DNA of 64,000 nt from contig CAVWEI010000006.1 of assembly GCA_963753845.1 (NCBI GenBank), forward strand, positions 186,001 through 250,000, in the 5' to 3' direction. Position numbers and translations under genes: made by a program. This document shows, one piece after another, positions 20,371 through 28,961 of the stretch; the first letter of the stretch is position 1; each line of letters starts with the position of its first letter. The notes beneath the pieces are model-generated. The model saw nothing but the letters and a program-made list of their open reading frames with translations, ran no database searches and was not told the DNA's origin. The stretch is from Thiosocius sp963753845 (GTDB lineage Bacteria > Pseudomonadota > Gammaproteobacteria > Chromatiales > Chromatiaceae).

Positions 20371-20832
20371 ATGTTGACCGTTGGAGACCCGGCGCCCGAG
20401 TTCATCCTGCCTGACGCGGATATGAGTATGACCGATTCCGCGAGTCTCTCCGGCAAACCGTACGTCATCTATTTCTACCCGAAGGACGATACCCCCGGCT
20501 GCACTATCGAGGGCATCGAATTCACTGATCTGATGAGCGAATTCGAGGAACTGGGCGTGGCCGTCATCGGTGTCAGCAAGGATACCTGTGTCAGCCACGC
20601 CGCCTTCCGCGACAAGCATGGTCTGAATGTCTGCCTGGTCGCGGACGTCGAGGGCCAGCTGTGCGATGCCTACGGCGTGTGGCAGGAAAAGGAGAAGAAC
20701 GGCGAGAAGAGGATGGGGATCGTGCGTTCAACCTTCATCATCGACGGCGACGGGCGGGTCCGCCACGCCATCTACGATGTCAAACCCAAGGGGCACGCCG
20801 AGCAGATGCTGGAGCTGGTCCGAGCGCTCTGA
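20371..20832 (+). CDS. bcp: Peroxiredoxin Bcp/PrxQ (apparently without the usual resolving Cys)
   Basis: A 153-residue protein from the ATG at 20371 behind GGAGATACTT; an in-frame start at 20308 overlaps the tmcA stop and lacks a ribosome site. The peroxidatic site is YFYPKDDTPGCTIEG, Cys44. In E. coli Bcp the resolving Cys follows five residues later; here that place (49) is Ile, so this is either a 1-Cys enzyme or uses another Cys (Cys70, or those near 86 and 96). It reduces H2O2 and organic or fatty acid hydroperoxides with thioredoxin or a thiol donor in the cytoplasm. Confidence 0.92.
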   Translation: MLTVGDPAPEFILPDADMSMTDSASLSGKPYVIYFYPKDDTPGCTIEGIEFTDLMSEFEELGVAVIGVSKDTCVSHAAFRDKHGLNVCLVADVEGQLCDAYGVWQEKEKNGEKRMGIVRSTFIIDGDGRVRHAIYDVKPKGHAEQMLELVRAL

Positions 20833-20871
20833 CCCGGGTGCACGATGCCGGCCTGAGTGATCCGGGAGGCC

Positions 20872-21300
20872 TCAAGACTCCGGCTCTTCGGTCGGTTCCA
20901 GCAGCTTTTTCATGCCCTTGATGACGATGTCGGTGTAACTGACGATCCCGATCACCTCGCGATGCTCCACGACGGCAGCTCGGTTCAAGCGGTGACGTTC
21001 GAACAACCTGGCGCAATAGCGGATGTCCATCTCCGGGTCTATTCCGATCAATGGCTTCTCCATGATCTCGTAGATGTTCACGCGTTCCGGCGCACGGTCC
21101 CTGGCCAGCACCAAGGTCGCAATGTCTTCCAGTTCGACGATGCCGTACTCGTCGTGGTCGTTGCGTTTGCGAACCACCAGCGCCTTGGTATCGATGTTTT
21201 TCATGTCGCGCAGTGCGTCGGCCACGGTCGCCAGTCCATCGACGACATCGAAATCGACCTTCATTACATCCCGCACGCGGACGAGTTCGTGCTCGCTCAT
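20872..21300 (-). CDS. CBS-pair protein, last gene of the DUF1538 operon
   Basis: A 142-residue protein made almost only of two CBS repeats (about 8-65 and 75-130), each with the closing VxxxD-type turn (GIVELEDI and GIVSYTDI). CBS pairs bind AMP, ATP, SAM or c-di-AMP-like ligands and gate channels, transporters or enzymes. Its ATG overlaps the stop of the PII-like gene (ATGA, 21297-21300), so it belongs to the four-gene operon running down from 23181. With the PII-like protein it gives two separate nucleotide sensors next to two membrane proteins. Confidence 0.85.
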   Translation of the reverse strand: MSEHELVRVRDVMKVDFDVVDGLATVADALRDMKNIDTKALVVRKRNDHDEYGIVELEDIATLVLARDRAPERVNIYEIMEKPLIGIDPEMDIRYCARLFERHRLNRAAVVEHREVIGIVSYTDIVIKGMKKLLEPTEEPES

Positions 21301-21647
21301 ATCTCTTCCTCTACGATTTCATGGAGTTTTGCCACCTGGGCGGTGACGCCGACGGCGTCTTCTACGTCTACCTGGATCGCAATGCCGGAGCCCGGTTTTG
21401 AGTCGAATTCCCCGGCACGCGCGACCTCTTCAAGTATGTGCCTTGCCATGTGCTCTTCGACCAGGAGCAGGATCATGTCTCTCTGGGTGTCGAGTGAGAG
21501 CCCAAAAAAGGTCTTGGATTCGATCAGCCCCTCACCGCGCGCATTGTTTATCACAGTGGCGCCGGTCGCGCCCGCCTGGCGCGCGGCCTTGAGCACCGCG
21601 TCGGTCTTGTCGTCATCGACGAAAGCCACCAAGAGTTTGAAGTGCAT
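21297..21647 (-). CDS. PII-like signalling protein paired with DUF1538 membrane proteins
   Basis: A 116-residue protein starting at 21647 behind GAGGAG; a frame extension to 21692 has no ribosome site. The ferredoxin-like PII fold is recognisable: MHFKLLVAFVDDDKTD strand-helix, GATGATVINNARGEG (B-loop region), a T-loop-like KTFFGLSLDTQRD, and a C-terminal PGSGIAIQVDVEDAVGV in the place of the GlnB C-loop. The uridylylated Tyr of GlnB is not present. It probably binds an adenine nucleotide and docks on the DUF1538 proteins, as GlnK docks on AmtB; that is inference from operon position. Confidence 0.8.
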   Translation of the reverse strand: MHFKLLVAFVDDDKTDAVLKAARQAGATGATVINNARGEGLIESKTFFGLSLDTQRDMILLLVEEHMARHILEEVARAGEFDSKPGSGIAIQVDVEDAVGVTAQVAKLHEIVEEEI

Positions 21648-21658
21648 GGAAAAACTCC

Positions 21659-22450
21659 TCAGTTGGGTCCGGTCTTGCGTCTCGCGCGCCACTCGGAAAG
21701 CTGTGCATAGGCCATGACCGACATGATCGGGAACAGGCTAGCAAAGGCGATCAGTCCAAAGCCATCGAGCAGCGTGCTGCGCCCCGGAACGGTACTCGCC
21801 AGTCCGAGACCCAGGGCGGCGACCAGGGGCACGGTCACTGTCGAGGTGGTTACGCCCCCGGAGTCATAGGCCAGCGCGATGATGAGCTTGGGCGCAAAAA
21901 AGGTCTGGATGACAACCACCACATAGCCGGCGATGATGTACCAGTGCAACGGCGTGCCTGTCACGATCCGGTAGGTGCCCAGGGCGATTCCGATAGCGAC
22001 ACCCAGTGCCACCGCTACCCGCAGCCCCATCACCCCTATACCCCCGGCGGACACCTGGTTGGCCTTGATGGCCACCGCCAGCAGCGACGGCTCTGCGATC
22101 GTGGTCGAAAATCCGATCGCGAACGCGAACAGGTAGACCCAGTAGTAGTCCTGCCAGTTCAGTGCGGTTACCTGCCCGGCAGCGTGGGAGACACTGGCGA
22201 TGAACGCGGGATCCGTCAGCTGTGTCGCCATCAGCTTGCCGAGCGGGAACAATGCCAGCTCGAGCCCCTCAAGAAAGAATGCCAACCCGATCAGGACGTA
22301 CAGGAAGCCAGCGAGTACGCGACCGAAATGCGGTATCGGCTTGCGCAACACGAACAGCTGAAAACCGAAGATGATCACGGCGATCGGCAGCACATCGGTG
22401 ATGGTGCCGACCAGCGTGTGCCAGAGTGCTGTCAGGGTATCAGCCGACAT
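21659..22450 (-). CDS. DUF1538 membrane protein, subunit 2
   Basis: A 263-residue integral membrane protein with about seven to eight helices. The true start is the ATG at 22450 that overlaps the stop of the upstream DUF1538 gene; the open frame upstream is an antisense-like Arg/His-rich shadow. Motifs shared with its partner are FQLFVLRKPIPHFGRVL, STTIAEPSLLAVA, AYDSGGVTTSTVTVPLV and LDGFGLIAFASL. The repeated Gly/Ser/Thr-rich segments inside helices look like discontinuous helices of a secondary transporter. The substrate is unknown. It is 11 bases upstream of the PII-like gene, which probably regulates it. Confidence 0.82.
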   Translation of the reverse strand: MSADTLTALWHTLVGTITDVLPIAVIIFGFQLFVLRKPIPHFGRVLAGFLYVLIGLAFFLEGLELALFPLGKLMATQLTDPAFIASVSHAAGQVTALNWQDYYWVYLFAFAIGFSTTIAEPSLLAVAIKANQVSAGGIGVMGLRVAVALGVAIGIALGTYRIVTGTPLHWYIIAGYVVVVIQTFFAPKLIIALAYDSGGVTTSTVTVPLVAALGLGLASTVPGRSTLLDGFGLIAFASLFPIMSVMAYAQLSEWRARRKTGPN

Positions 22451-23181
22451 CAGATCAGCATCCCGTAACCCATGACGAAGATCATGGGTGTCAGCGAGGC
22501 AAAGGCGATCAGCCCGAAACCATCCACCATGGGATTGCGCCCCTTGATGGAGGATGCAAGACCGACGCCCAGGGCGGTCACCAGGGGTACCGTGATGGTC
22601 GAGGTGGTTACACCACCCGAATCGTACGCGATACCGATGATCTCGGGCGGCGCAAAGGCGGTCATGATGATGACGCCGATATAACCGGCGATGATCAGAT
22701 AGTGGATCGGCCAGCCGCGGATGATACGCAGCACCCCGACCAGGATGGCAAAGCCGACCGATACCGCGACCGTGAGTCGCAGTCCGTCGGCGTAGCTCTC
22801 CATGGCCTCCGGCGTATTCTCGATGACATTGCCTGCGGCCGCGATCTCGGCGGCCTCGGCGGCGACCGCGATCAGTGCGGGTTCCGCCACCGTGGTGCCG
22901 AAACCGAGGGCGGCGGCGAACAGCAGCAACCATGTCACCGAGCCTTTGCGGGCAAAGGCGTGAGCCATGCTCTCGCCGATCGGGAAGAGCCCCATCTCCA
23001 GGCCGCGTACGAACAGTGCCAGGCCGATCACCACGAACAGGGTGCCCACCAGGAGTTCGCCCAGATTGGGGATCGGTTGCTGCAATACCACCAGCTGGAA
23101 GAAAGTGATGACGACGACGATTGGTAGCAGGTCACGCGCGCTGGACAGCAGGGGGCTGAAAAGACGTTTGAGTTTATCCAC
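22450..23181 (-). CDS. DUF1538 membrane protein, subunit 1
   Basis: A 243-residue membrane protein and the first gene of the operon, starting at a GTG (23181) with a weak ribosome site. It is clearly paralogous to the next gene along its whole length: LPIVVVITFFQLVVLQQPIP, GTTVAEPALIAVA, AYDSGGVTTSTITVPLV and VDGFGLIAFASL. Two coupled, diverged copies suggest a heterodimeric carrier or channel. A Glu/Ala-rich insert between about 130 and 150 is absent from the partner. No experimental function is known to me for DUF1538. A 110-base gap separates it from truC. Confidence 0.82.
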   Translation of the reverse strand: MDKLKRLFSPLLSSARDLLPIVVVITFFQLVVLQQPIPNLGELLVGTLFVVIGLALFVRGLEMGLFPIGESMAHAFARKGSVTWLLLFAAALGFGTTVAEPALIAVAAEAAEIAAAGNVIENTPEAMESYADGLRLTVAVSVGFAILVGVLRIIRGWPIHYLIIAGYIGVIIMTAFAPPEIIGIAYDSGGVTTSTITVPLVTALGVGLASSIKGRNPMVDGFGLIAFASLTPMIFVMGYGMLI

Positions 23182-23291
23182 TCAGGCCACTGTGCCAAAT
23201 CGCACGGTCGGCCACCAGTGTTGTTTGAGTTCGATCCTGCCTGGGTAAACCAAGCCTTCCCGGCCGTCGGGTGCCCGCGGGATGTCCACAC

Positions 23292-23987
23292 TCACGGCAG
23301 ATCGGTCCGCGCAAAGAGGTTCGCAATGGTTTGCCAACTGGCATCGGGCTGTGCGGTGATCATGACCCTGGCTTCTTCGTAGGGGTGGATGAATCCCAAG
23401 TGTCGTGACATTAGCAGAAGTCTGTGAATCCCGTAACGGCTGCGGAATAAATGGTTATGCTTGCCGTTTCCGTGAGTGGTGTCACCGATCAGGTGGTGCG
23501 AGATGTGTTTGAAATGCTTGCGGATCTGCTGCCGGCGACCGGTCTCGGGTGTCACGCTCACCAGCGAATAGCGCGCACTGGGATAACGGTCGACGGCGAA
23601 TGGCAGCTCGATAGTCGCCACCCGTCGGTATTGCGTGCGTGCAGCTTGTGCAACGCCGTTGCCTTCGTCGTCCGCGACCGGGTGGTCGATCAGACCGGAT
23701 TCATCGACCCAGCCACGCGCGACGGCCAGGTATACCTTGTCGACCAGGCGTGCCTCGAACTGTTCGGCCAGCCGCCGGGCAGACTCCGCGGACAGGCCGA
23801 AGATCAGCACACCCGAGGTCGCGCGGTCGAGCCTGTGCACTGGGTAGACACGCTGGCCCAGCTGGTCGCGCAGGGTCTGCAGCGCGAATATCCGGTCGCG
23901 CGATATCGGGCTGCGATGCACCAGCAGCCCGGGTGGCTTGTCGATTGCCACGTAGTGCCTGTCCCGGTAAAGAATCTCGAGTTGCAT
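23292..23987 (-). CDS. truC: tRNA pseudouridine(65) synthase TruC
   Basis: A 231-residue RluA-family pseudouridine synthase without an S4 domain. The catalytic motif is VHRLDRATSGV, with Asp54 as the nucleophile; the second family motif TGRRQQIRKHFKH and the closing YGIHRLLLMSRHLGF are present. Short length and absence of an S4 domain fit TruC, which modifies U65 of tRNA-Ile1 and tRNA-Asp, better than RluA or RluC. It probably stands as its own transcription unit, divergent from the histidine kinase. Confidence 0.9.
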   Translation of the reverse strand: MQLEILYRDRHYVAIDKPPGLLVHRSPISRDRIFALQTLRDQLGQRVYPVHRLDRATSGVLIFGLSAESARRLAEQFEARLVDKVYLAVARGWVDESGLIDHPVADDEGNGVAQAARTQYRRVATIELPFAVDRYPSARYSLVSVTPETGRRQQIRKHFKHISHHLIGDTTHGNGKHNHLFRSRYGIHRLLLMSRHLGFIHPYEEARVMITAQPDASWQTIANLFARTDLP

Positions 23988-24133
23988 CGCCGTTGCCGGT
24001 CCATGCCGGAGTAGTAATCGATATATCGGTCTCGATGCACCAGCTTAACCGAAGGCTCGGGGTCTGCGGTTCATGCCGGTCCGGGGCATTTCGGGGGATT
24101 CTCTTCCGGGCCGTCTGGCGCTATGGTGCCGGG

Positions 24134-26434
24134 ATGTCGCTACGCATGCGTATCCTGCTGTTTCTGTTTGTGTTTGGGCTGGTCCCGCTGGTGTTGGCCG
24201 TGGTGATCAACCTGCCGCTCGTGCTCGAGCGGGTCGATATGTTTTACCGCCACGCCTTCCTGCAGAACCTGCGTGCAGACTTCAGCGACCTGGACCAGCA
24301 CCTGGCCAGCCGTGATGCCAGCGTCCGCCTGCTGGCGAAGCTGCCCGAGCCCGGGGCCCTGGTCTCCGGCGGCGGCAACGGGGACGATACCGAGATCGAC
24401 CTGGCCCGGGCCCGTTACACGCAATGGATCGATCGTATCCTGGGCGACGAGCTGGACATCACCGAGATACTGTTTCTGGACGAGATCGGCGTCGAGCGTT
24501 TCTGGCTGGAGCGCGACGGCAGCGGCAAGTGGCAACCGACCACGCGGCGCTTGCGCGGTGTGGCGCCCGACCAGGTCGCACTGCTGTTGTCGGGTCGGCT
24601 GAACAACGTGGTCCTGAGCCCCCTGCGCATCGATCAGACCGCCGACGACCCTGCCAGGGTCTTTACACTGCAGTTGCTCAGCCCGATTGCGTCGGGGGTG
24701 CCGGGCGACCCGCCGGTCGGCCTGGTCGCCATCACCCTGGACATCGCGGGCCTGGTGCGGCGCGATTCAAAGACGCTTTGGGTATTCGACGACGGCAGTT
24801 ACCTGGGCCTGCCCGACCTGCCGGCCCGCGAGGGCAACGCGTTCGACGACTATCCGGGACTCGCGGCCGATTTCCAGTCGAACCGCATCGTGCTCTGGGA
24901 GCAGGGTGACCAACGCGCGATCTGGGTGCCGATGTTCCGGACGGTCGACGGTCGGACCCTTTGGGTCGGGCGGCCGGTCGACGACCAGCCGCTGCAGGTG
25001 TTCCGTACCGAGATCGTCCTGCGTGTGCTGCTGATCGTGCTGGGCCTGGTGGTCTTTCAGTTCATCGTTGCGCGCTGGATCACGCGGCGCGCCGAACGCT
25101 TCGGCAGCGATCTGACCGAAGGCGTGCGCAAGACGCTGGAATCTGACAAGCCGGTGGTGTTCGACTGGTCGGGTTCGCCCGAGTTGCGACAGTTGGCCGG
25201 CGACCTGACTCAGCTGTCGCATACCCATGCCAGCCAGACCCGCAACCTGCGCGCACATACGCGCGAGCTGGAGGCCACCAACCGTTACAAATCGGAGTTT
25301 CTGGCCAATGTCAGCCACGAACTGCGTACCCCGCTGAATTCGATCCTGTTGCTGTCCAAGCTGCTGGCGTCGGATGCAAGCGGGTTGCCGGAAGAGCCGC
25401 GTCAGCAGGCGGATGTGATCCACAAGGCCGGTTGCGACCTGAAGGCGTTGATCGACAATATCCTGGATCTGTCCCGAATCGAGGCCGGCCGGCTCGATCT
25501 GCATGTCGAACCGGTGGCCCTGCGCGAGCTGCTGGAAGATCTGCGCCTGCTGCTGAATCCACAGTTCGACGCCAAAGGCCTGCGCCTGGCGTTGCGTATC
25601 GATCCGGGCGTTCCCGGGCAAATCGAGACCGATGCCGACAAGGTGCGCCAGGTGCTGAAGAATTTCCTCGCCAATGCGGTCAAGTTCACCGACCGTGGCG
25701 TGGTGACATTGTCGGCCTTCCCGGCATCGGCGCCCTATGCCGTGGCGTTGTCCGTGGACGATACCGGGATCGGGATACCGAAGGCGAAACAGGAGGCGAT
25801 ATTCGAGGCGTTCCAGCAGGCGGACGGTTCGACCAGCAGGCGCTACGGGGGAACGGGGCTTGGGCTTACCATCAGCCGCCAGCTGGCTGAACTGCTCGGC
25901 GGCGAGATACGGGTGGTGAGCGAACCGGGCAGGGGGGCAAAGTTTTCACTCATGCTGCCGGCTGTTTATGAGCAGGATGGGGCCCAGGCCGAGGCGGTTC
26001 GGGATGCGGTGCTGGCCGCGGTCGATGAAGAGTCAGAACCGGCACCCAATGACCTGCCTGGTCTGCACGTATTGCTGATGGAGCCCGATGTGCGCAGCCA
26101 GTTGCGCCTGAGCGGCATGTTGCGCAACTGGGGGATGTCACTGCACCTCGCCGATGACCTCGAGGAGGCGGTAGAGACACTGGACGAACTCGAACACGTC
26201 GATTTCCTGCTGATCGACGCCCTCATGCCCGACGATGGTGCCTGTGTTACGATCCAGAAGATTCGCAAGCGTCTTGGTGCCGCAACGGCCGTGATCGGGC
26301 TGATCCCTGCCGACCGGGAAGACGCCGGCAAGGTTTGCCTGGAGCAGGGGGCCGACGATTTCGTCACCCTGCCGACGGACGCGCGGCAGCTCTCGGAGGT
26401 GCTGATGCGGCATTTGCCCAGGAATGTCGAGTAG
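24134..26434 (+). CDS. Membrane hybrid sensor histidine kinase
   Basis: A 766-residue protein from the ATG at 24134. It has a first transmembrane helix (about 7-28), a periplasmic sensor region (about 30-295) and a second helix (about 297-317). A HAMP-like linker precedes a HisKA domain with the H-box NVSHELRTPLNS (phospho-acceptor His395). The ATPase domain has N, G1 (DDTGIGI), F and G2 (GGTGLGLTI) boxes. A C-terminal receiver (about 640-766) follows, in which LLIDALMPDDG holds the Asp near 695. The receiver start (LLMEPD) lacks one of the usual paired acidic residues, so it may be poorly phosphorylated. The stop overlaps the next frame, so it is cotranscribed with the REC-PAS protein. Confidence 0.88.
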   Translation: MSLRMRILLFLFVFGLVPLVLAVVINLPLVLERVDMFYRHAFLQNLRADFSDLDQHLASRDASVRLLAKLPEPGALVSGGGNGDDTEIDLARARYTQWIDRILGDELDITEILFLDEIGVERFWLERDGSGKWQPTTRRLRGVAPDQVALLLSGRLNNVVLSPLRIDQTADDPARVFTLQLLSPIASGVPGDPPVGLVAITLDIAGLVRRDSKTLWVFDDGSYLGLPDLPAREGNAFDDYPGLAADFQSNRIVLWEQGDQRAIWVPMFRTVDGRTLWVGRPVDDQPLQVFRTEIVLRVLLIVLGLVVFQFIVARWITRRAERFGSDLTEGVRKTLESDKPVVFDWSGSPELRQLAGDLTQLSHTHASQTRNLRAHTRELEATNRYKSEFLANVSHELRTPLNSILLLSKLLASDASGLPEEPRQQADVIHKAGCDLKALIDNILDLSRIEAGRLDLHVEPVALRELLEDLRLLLNPQFDAKGLRLALRIDPGVPGQIETDADKVRQVLKNFLANAVKFTDRGVVTLSAFPASAPYAVALSVDDTGIGIPKAKQEAIFEAFQQADGSTSRRYGGTGLGLTISRQLAELLGGEIRVVSEPGRGAKFSLMLPAVYEQDGAQAEAVRDAVLAAVDEESEPAPNDLPGLHVLLMEPDVRSQLRLSGMLRNWGMSLHLADDLEEAVETLDELEHVDFLLIDALMPDDGACVTIQKIRKRLGAATAVIGLIPADREDAGKVCLEQGADDFVTLPTDARQLSEVLMRHLPRNVE

Positions 26435-26441
26435 GGTGTCG

Positions 26442-27308
26442 ATGAAGCGTTATTCCGGATTCAAGCTGCTTGCCGTAGACGACAACGAACACAACCTGTT
26501 CACGCTGCGCGCACTGGTTCAGCAGCACATGGACGTCCAGATCCTCGAGGCCCGCGGCGGTGCGGAGGCGTTGGAAATCGCGCAGGCCCAGCCGGACATC
26601 GACCTCATCATCCTCGATGTGCAGATGCCCGAGGTCGACGGTTTCGAGACGGCGCAGATGCTCAAGCTGCGCAAGAAGACCCGCGACATTCCGATCATTT
26701 TTCTCACCGCTGCCTTCAAGACCGAAGAGTTTCAGCGCAAGGGATACGATGTAGGCGCGGTCGACTACCTGCTCAAGCCGATCGACGACAACCAGTTCCT
26801 GAACAAGATCAGCACCTATTTCCGGCTGATCGAGAAAGAGCGTCAGCTCAATCAGATACTGGAAGAACAGGTCGCACAGCGGACCGCCGAGTTGAACCAG
26901 GCCAAGCAGTATCTCGAAAATATCCTTGCCTACATGGGCGAGGCGCTGCTGGTATTGTCGCCCCAGGGCGTGATCCGCGAGGTCAATCCGGCGGCCAGCG
27001 AGATGCTTGGCTATTCCCGCGATGAGCTGATCGGTATGCCGATCGGCGATGTGTTCGAAGAGGAAGGCGAGGAACAGGCCGGTGCCTTCATGGGGACCTG
27101 GCTGGAGGCCCTGATACGTACCGGGGCCTTGCGCGATATCGATGCCGCGTTCATTTCCAAGACCGGCGAGCGATTTCCGATCCTGTTTTCGCGCACTGCG
27201 GTCTTGAGCGCAGAGGGTAAGATCGACGACATCATCTGTATTGCCAAGAACATGCGTGGCTATCGCAAGGTCTCCGAGCAGTCGGACGAGTCGAATGCAG
27301 CTGGATGA
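26442..27308 (+). CDS. REC-PAS response regulator without DNA-binding domain
   Basis: A 288-residue protein. The receiver domain (1-125) has the acidic pair Asp13-Asp14 in LLAVDDN, the phospho-acceptor Asp59 in LIILDVQMPE and the Lys of YLLKPID. A coiled coil (about 130-155, EKERQLNQILEEQVAQRTAELNQ split by a bend) leads to a PAS domain (about 165-280). There is no output HTH, kinase or GGDEF domain, so it probably works through protein contacts. I take the ATG at 26442 (AGTAGGG upstream); an in-frame ATG at 26424 inside the kinase gene is also possible. It is 17 bases upstream of the ArsR regulator. Confidence 0.85.
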   Translation: MKRYSGFKLLAVDDNEHNLFTLRALVQQHMDVQILEARGGAEALEIAQAQPDIDLIILDVQMPEVDGFETAQMLKLRKKTRDIPIIFLTAAFKTEEFQRKGYDVGAVDYLLKPIDDNQFLNKISTYFRLIEKERQLNQILEEQVAQRTAELNQAKQYLENILAYMGEALLVLSPQGVIREVNPAASEMLGYSRDELIGMPIGDVFEEEGEEQAGAFMGTWLEALIRTGALRDIDAAFISKTGERFPILFSRTAVLSAEGKIDDIICIAKNMRGYRKVSEQSDESNAAG

Positions 27309-27325
27309 ATCCGTAGGAGTAAGCA

Positions 27326-27664
27326 ATGACTGAGCCGCTGGAACCGCAACCACCTGCCGACGAAGATCCGACCATGACCGCCAACGCGCTGAAGGCGATG
27401 GCCCACCCGCTGCGCTGGAAGATCCTGTGCACGCTGGGCGACCGCGAACTGTCAGTCGGTGAGATCGTCGAACAGACCGGCACCTCGCAGAGCAACATCT
27501 CTCAGCATCTCGAACAATTGCGTAACAAGAACATCGTGACCTCGCGCAAGGAGGCCAACCGGATCTATTACAGGATCCGCAACGGCAAACTGCTCGAACT
27601 CGTGGGTACGATGCGCAGCGTGCTGTGCCCGGCGAACCTCGACGACCGTTACCCTGGCAGTTGA
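27326..27664 (+). CDS. ArsR-family repressor, candidate persulfide sensor (SqrR/BigR type)
   Basis: A 112-residue winged-helix protein with an AGGAGTAAG ribosome site. The HTH segment is SVGEIVEQTGTSQSNISQHL (about 43-62). It has exactly two cysteines, Cys35 (KILCTL, end of helix 2) and Cys101 (SVLCPA, C-terminal helix), 66 residues apart. This is the same position and spacing as the redox pair of SqrR (41/107) and BigR (42/108), which form a tetrasulfide bridge with reactive sulfur species and release DNA. No arsenic or zinc CxC or His-rich site is present. In a sulfur oxidiser this suggests a sulfide-responsive repressor; targets are unproven. Confidence 0.82.
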   Translation: MTEPLEPQPPADEDPTMTANALKAMAHPLRWKILCTLGDRELSVGEIVEQTGTSQSNISQHLEQLRNKNIVTSRKEANRIYYRIRNGKLLELVGTMRSVLCPANLDDRYPGS

Positions 27665-27762
27665 TTCCGGCGGCGGCCCTGCGTTCATTGCGACCGGGTA
27701 AGAGATAAATCCAATGTTGCTGCGGCTTTGCTCAGCTTGCGGCCTGCCCGCAGGCTGACCCC

Positions 27763-28839
27763 ATGTCACTCATTTCAGTGTATGAATCCCGTCTGGCCGC
27801 CGAGGGCCTGACCGCCGACCCGGAACAGCGTGTGGTGCTGGCGGCCTTGCAGCGGGTCACAGACGAGGTCAGCCAGCCGGATCCGCAGGGCTGGAGGCGC
27901 TGGTTTCAGCGACCCGCACCAGCCATCCGGGGCCTGTATCTCTGGGGCGGCGTGGGCCGTGGAAAGACCTGGTTGATGGACATGTTCCAGGAGCAACTGG
28001 CGGGGGTCCCGAATGCACGTTTCCATTTTCACCGGTTCATGCAGCTGGTCCACAGCGAACTGACGTCCATCAAGGGCAAGGCCAACCCGCTGCAGATCGT
28101 TGCCACGCGGATGGCGCATGACTGGCGGGTTTTGTGCCTGGACGAATTCCACGTGGTGGACATCGGTGACGCGATGATCCTCGCCGGCCTGCTGCGCAGC
28201 CTGTTCGAGCAGGGCATCGTGCTGGTGACCACCTCGAACGTCGAACCCGACAGGCTATACCGTGACGGTATCCAGCGCGCCAGTTTTCTGCCGGCGATCG
28301 ATCTGCTCAATACCCGGACCCGGGTGCTGGAGCTTGGCGGAGACCGGGACTATCGCAAGATGGTCCTCGAGCAGGCGCGGGTCTACCACACGCCGCTTGG
28401 CACCGAGACCGATGCCTTCCTCCTGGCAGAGTTCCAGCGTCTCACCAAGACCAAGCTGGATGGCCCCGGGGACCTGATGGTCAACGGCAGGGCGATGCCC
28501 TACCGTTACCGCAGCGGGGACATGGTGTGGTTCGATTTCGAGGCGCTGTGCGGTCCACCGCGCAGCAAGAACGACTATATCGAGCTGGCGCGCTGTCATC
28601 AGACCGTGTTCATGTCGGACATACCGGTCATGGGGGGCTCGCGTGACGATCGCACCCGCAGGTTCATCTTCCTGGTCGACGAATTCTATGACCGGCGGGT
28701 CAAGCTGGTCCTGAGTGCCGAGGCCGCCGCGCCGCGTCTGTATATCGGTGAGCGCCTGGCATTTGAGTTCCAGCGCACCGTCAGTCGCCTGACCGAGATG
28801 CAGACACCGGCCTTTCTCGGCCGTCCGCACCTCGGTTGA
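27763..28839 (+). CDS. zapE: Cell division ATPase ZapE (AFG1-like)
   Basis: A 358-residue protein of the AFG1/ZapE P-loop family. Walker A is WGGVGRGKTWLMD near residue 61-73, Walker B is LCLDEFHVVDIGDA near 124, followed by the TSNVEPDRLYRDGIQR arginine-finger block near 163. The C-terminal RFIFLVDEFYDRRVKL motif is typical. ZapE acts with FtsZ at late division stages under low oxygen or heat; the mitochondrial homologue works in protein quality control. The start is the ATG at 27763; its transcript may continue from the ArsR gene (98 bases). Confidence 0.92.
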   Translation: MSLISVYESRLAAEGLTADPEQRVVLAALQRVTDEVSQPDPQGWRRWFQRPAPAIRGLYLWGGVGRGKTWLMDMFQEQLAGVPNARFHFHRFMQLVHSELTSIKGKANPLQIVATRMAHDWRVLCLDEFHVVDIGDAMILAGLLRSLFEQGIVLVTTSNVEPDRLYRDGIQRASFLPAIDLLNTRTRVLELGGDRDYRKMVLEQARVYHTPLGTETDAFLLAEFQRLTKTKLDGPGDLMVNGRAMPYRYRSGDMVWFDFEALCGPPRSKNDYIELARCHQTVFMSDIPVMGGSRDDRTRRFIFLVDEFYDRRVKLVLSAEAAAPRLYIGERLAFEFQRTVSRLTEMQTPAFLGRPHLG

Positions 28840-28961
28840 GTCTCGCCCTCCGCCCGCTGCCGGGCCCGTGAGGGAGGCCGATTTCCGCACGTTAGGTCCG
28901 TCGCGACCACCACCGGGCCCATGGGGCGTGCCCTGCAAGCGTTCAATATCGCCGAAGCCCC

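Noticed and set aside
21659..22933. Longer 424-residue version of the second DUF1538 protein
   Set aside because: The extra 161 residues overlap the first DUF1538 gene in another frame and are Arg/His-rich; the ATGA overlap at 22450 gives the natural start.
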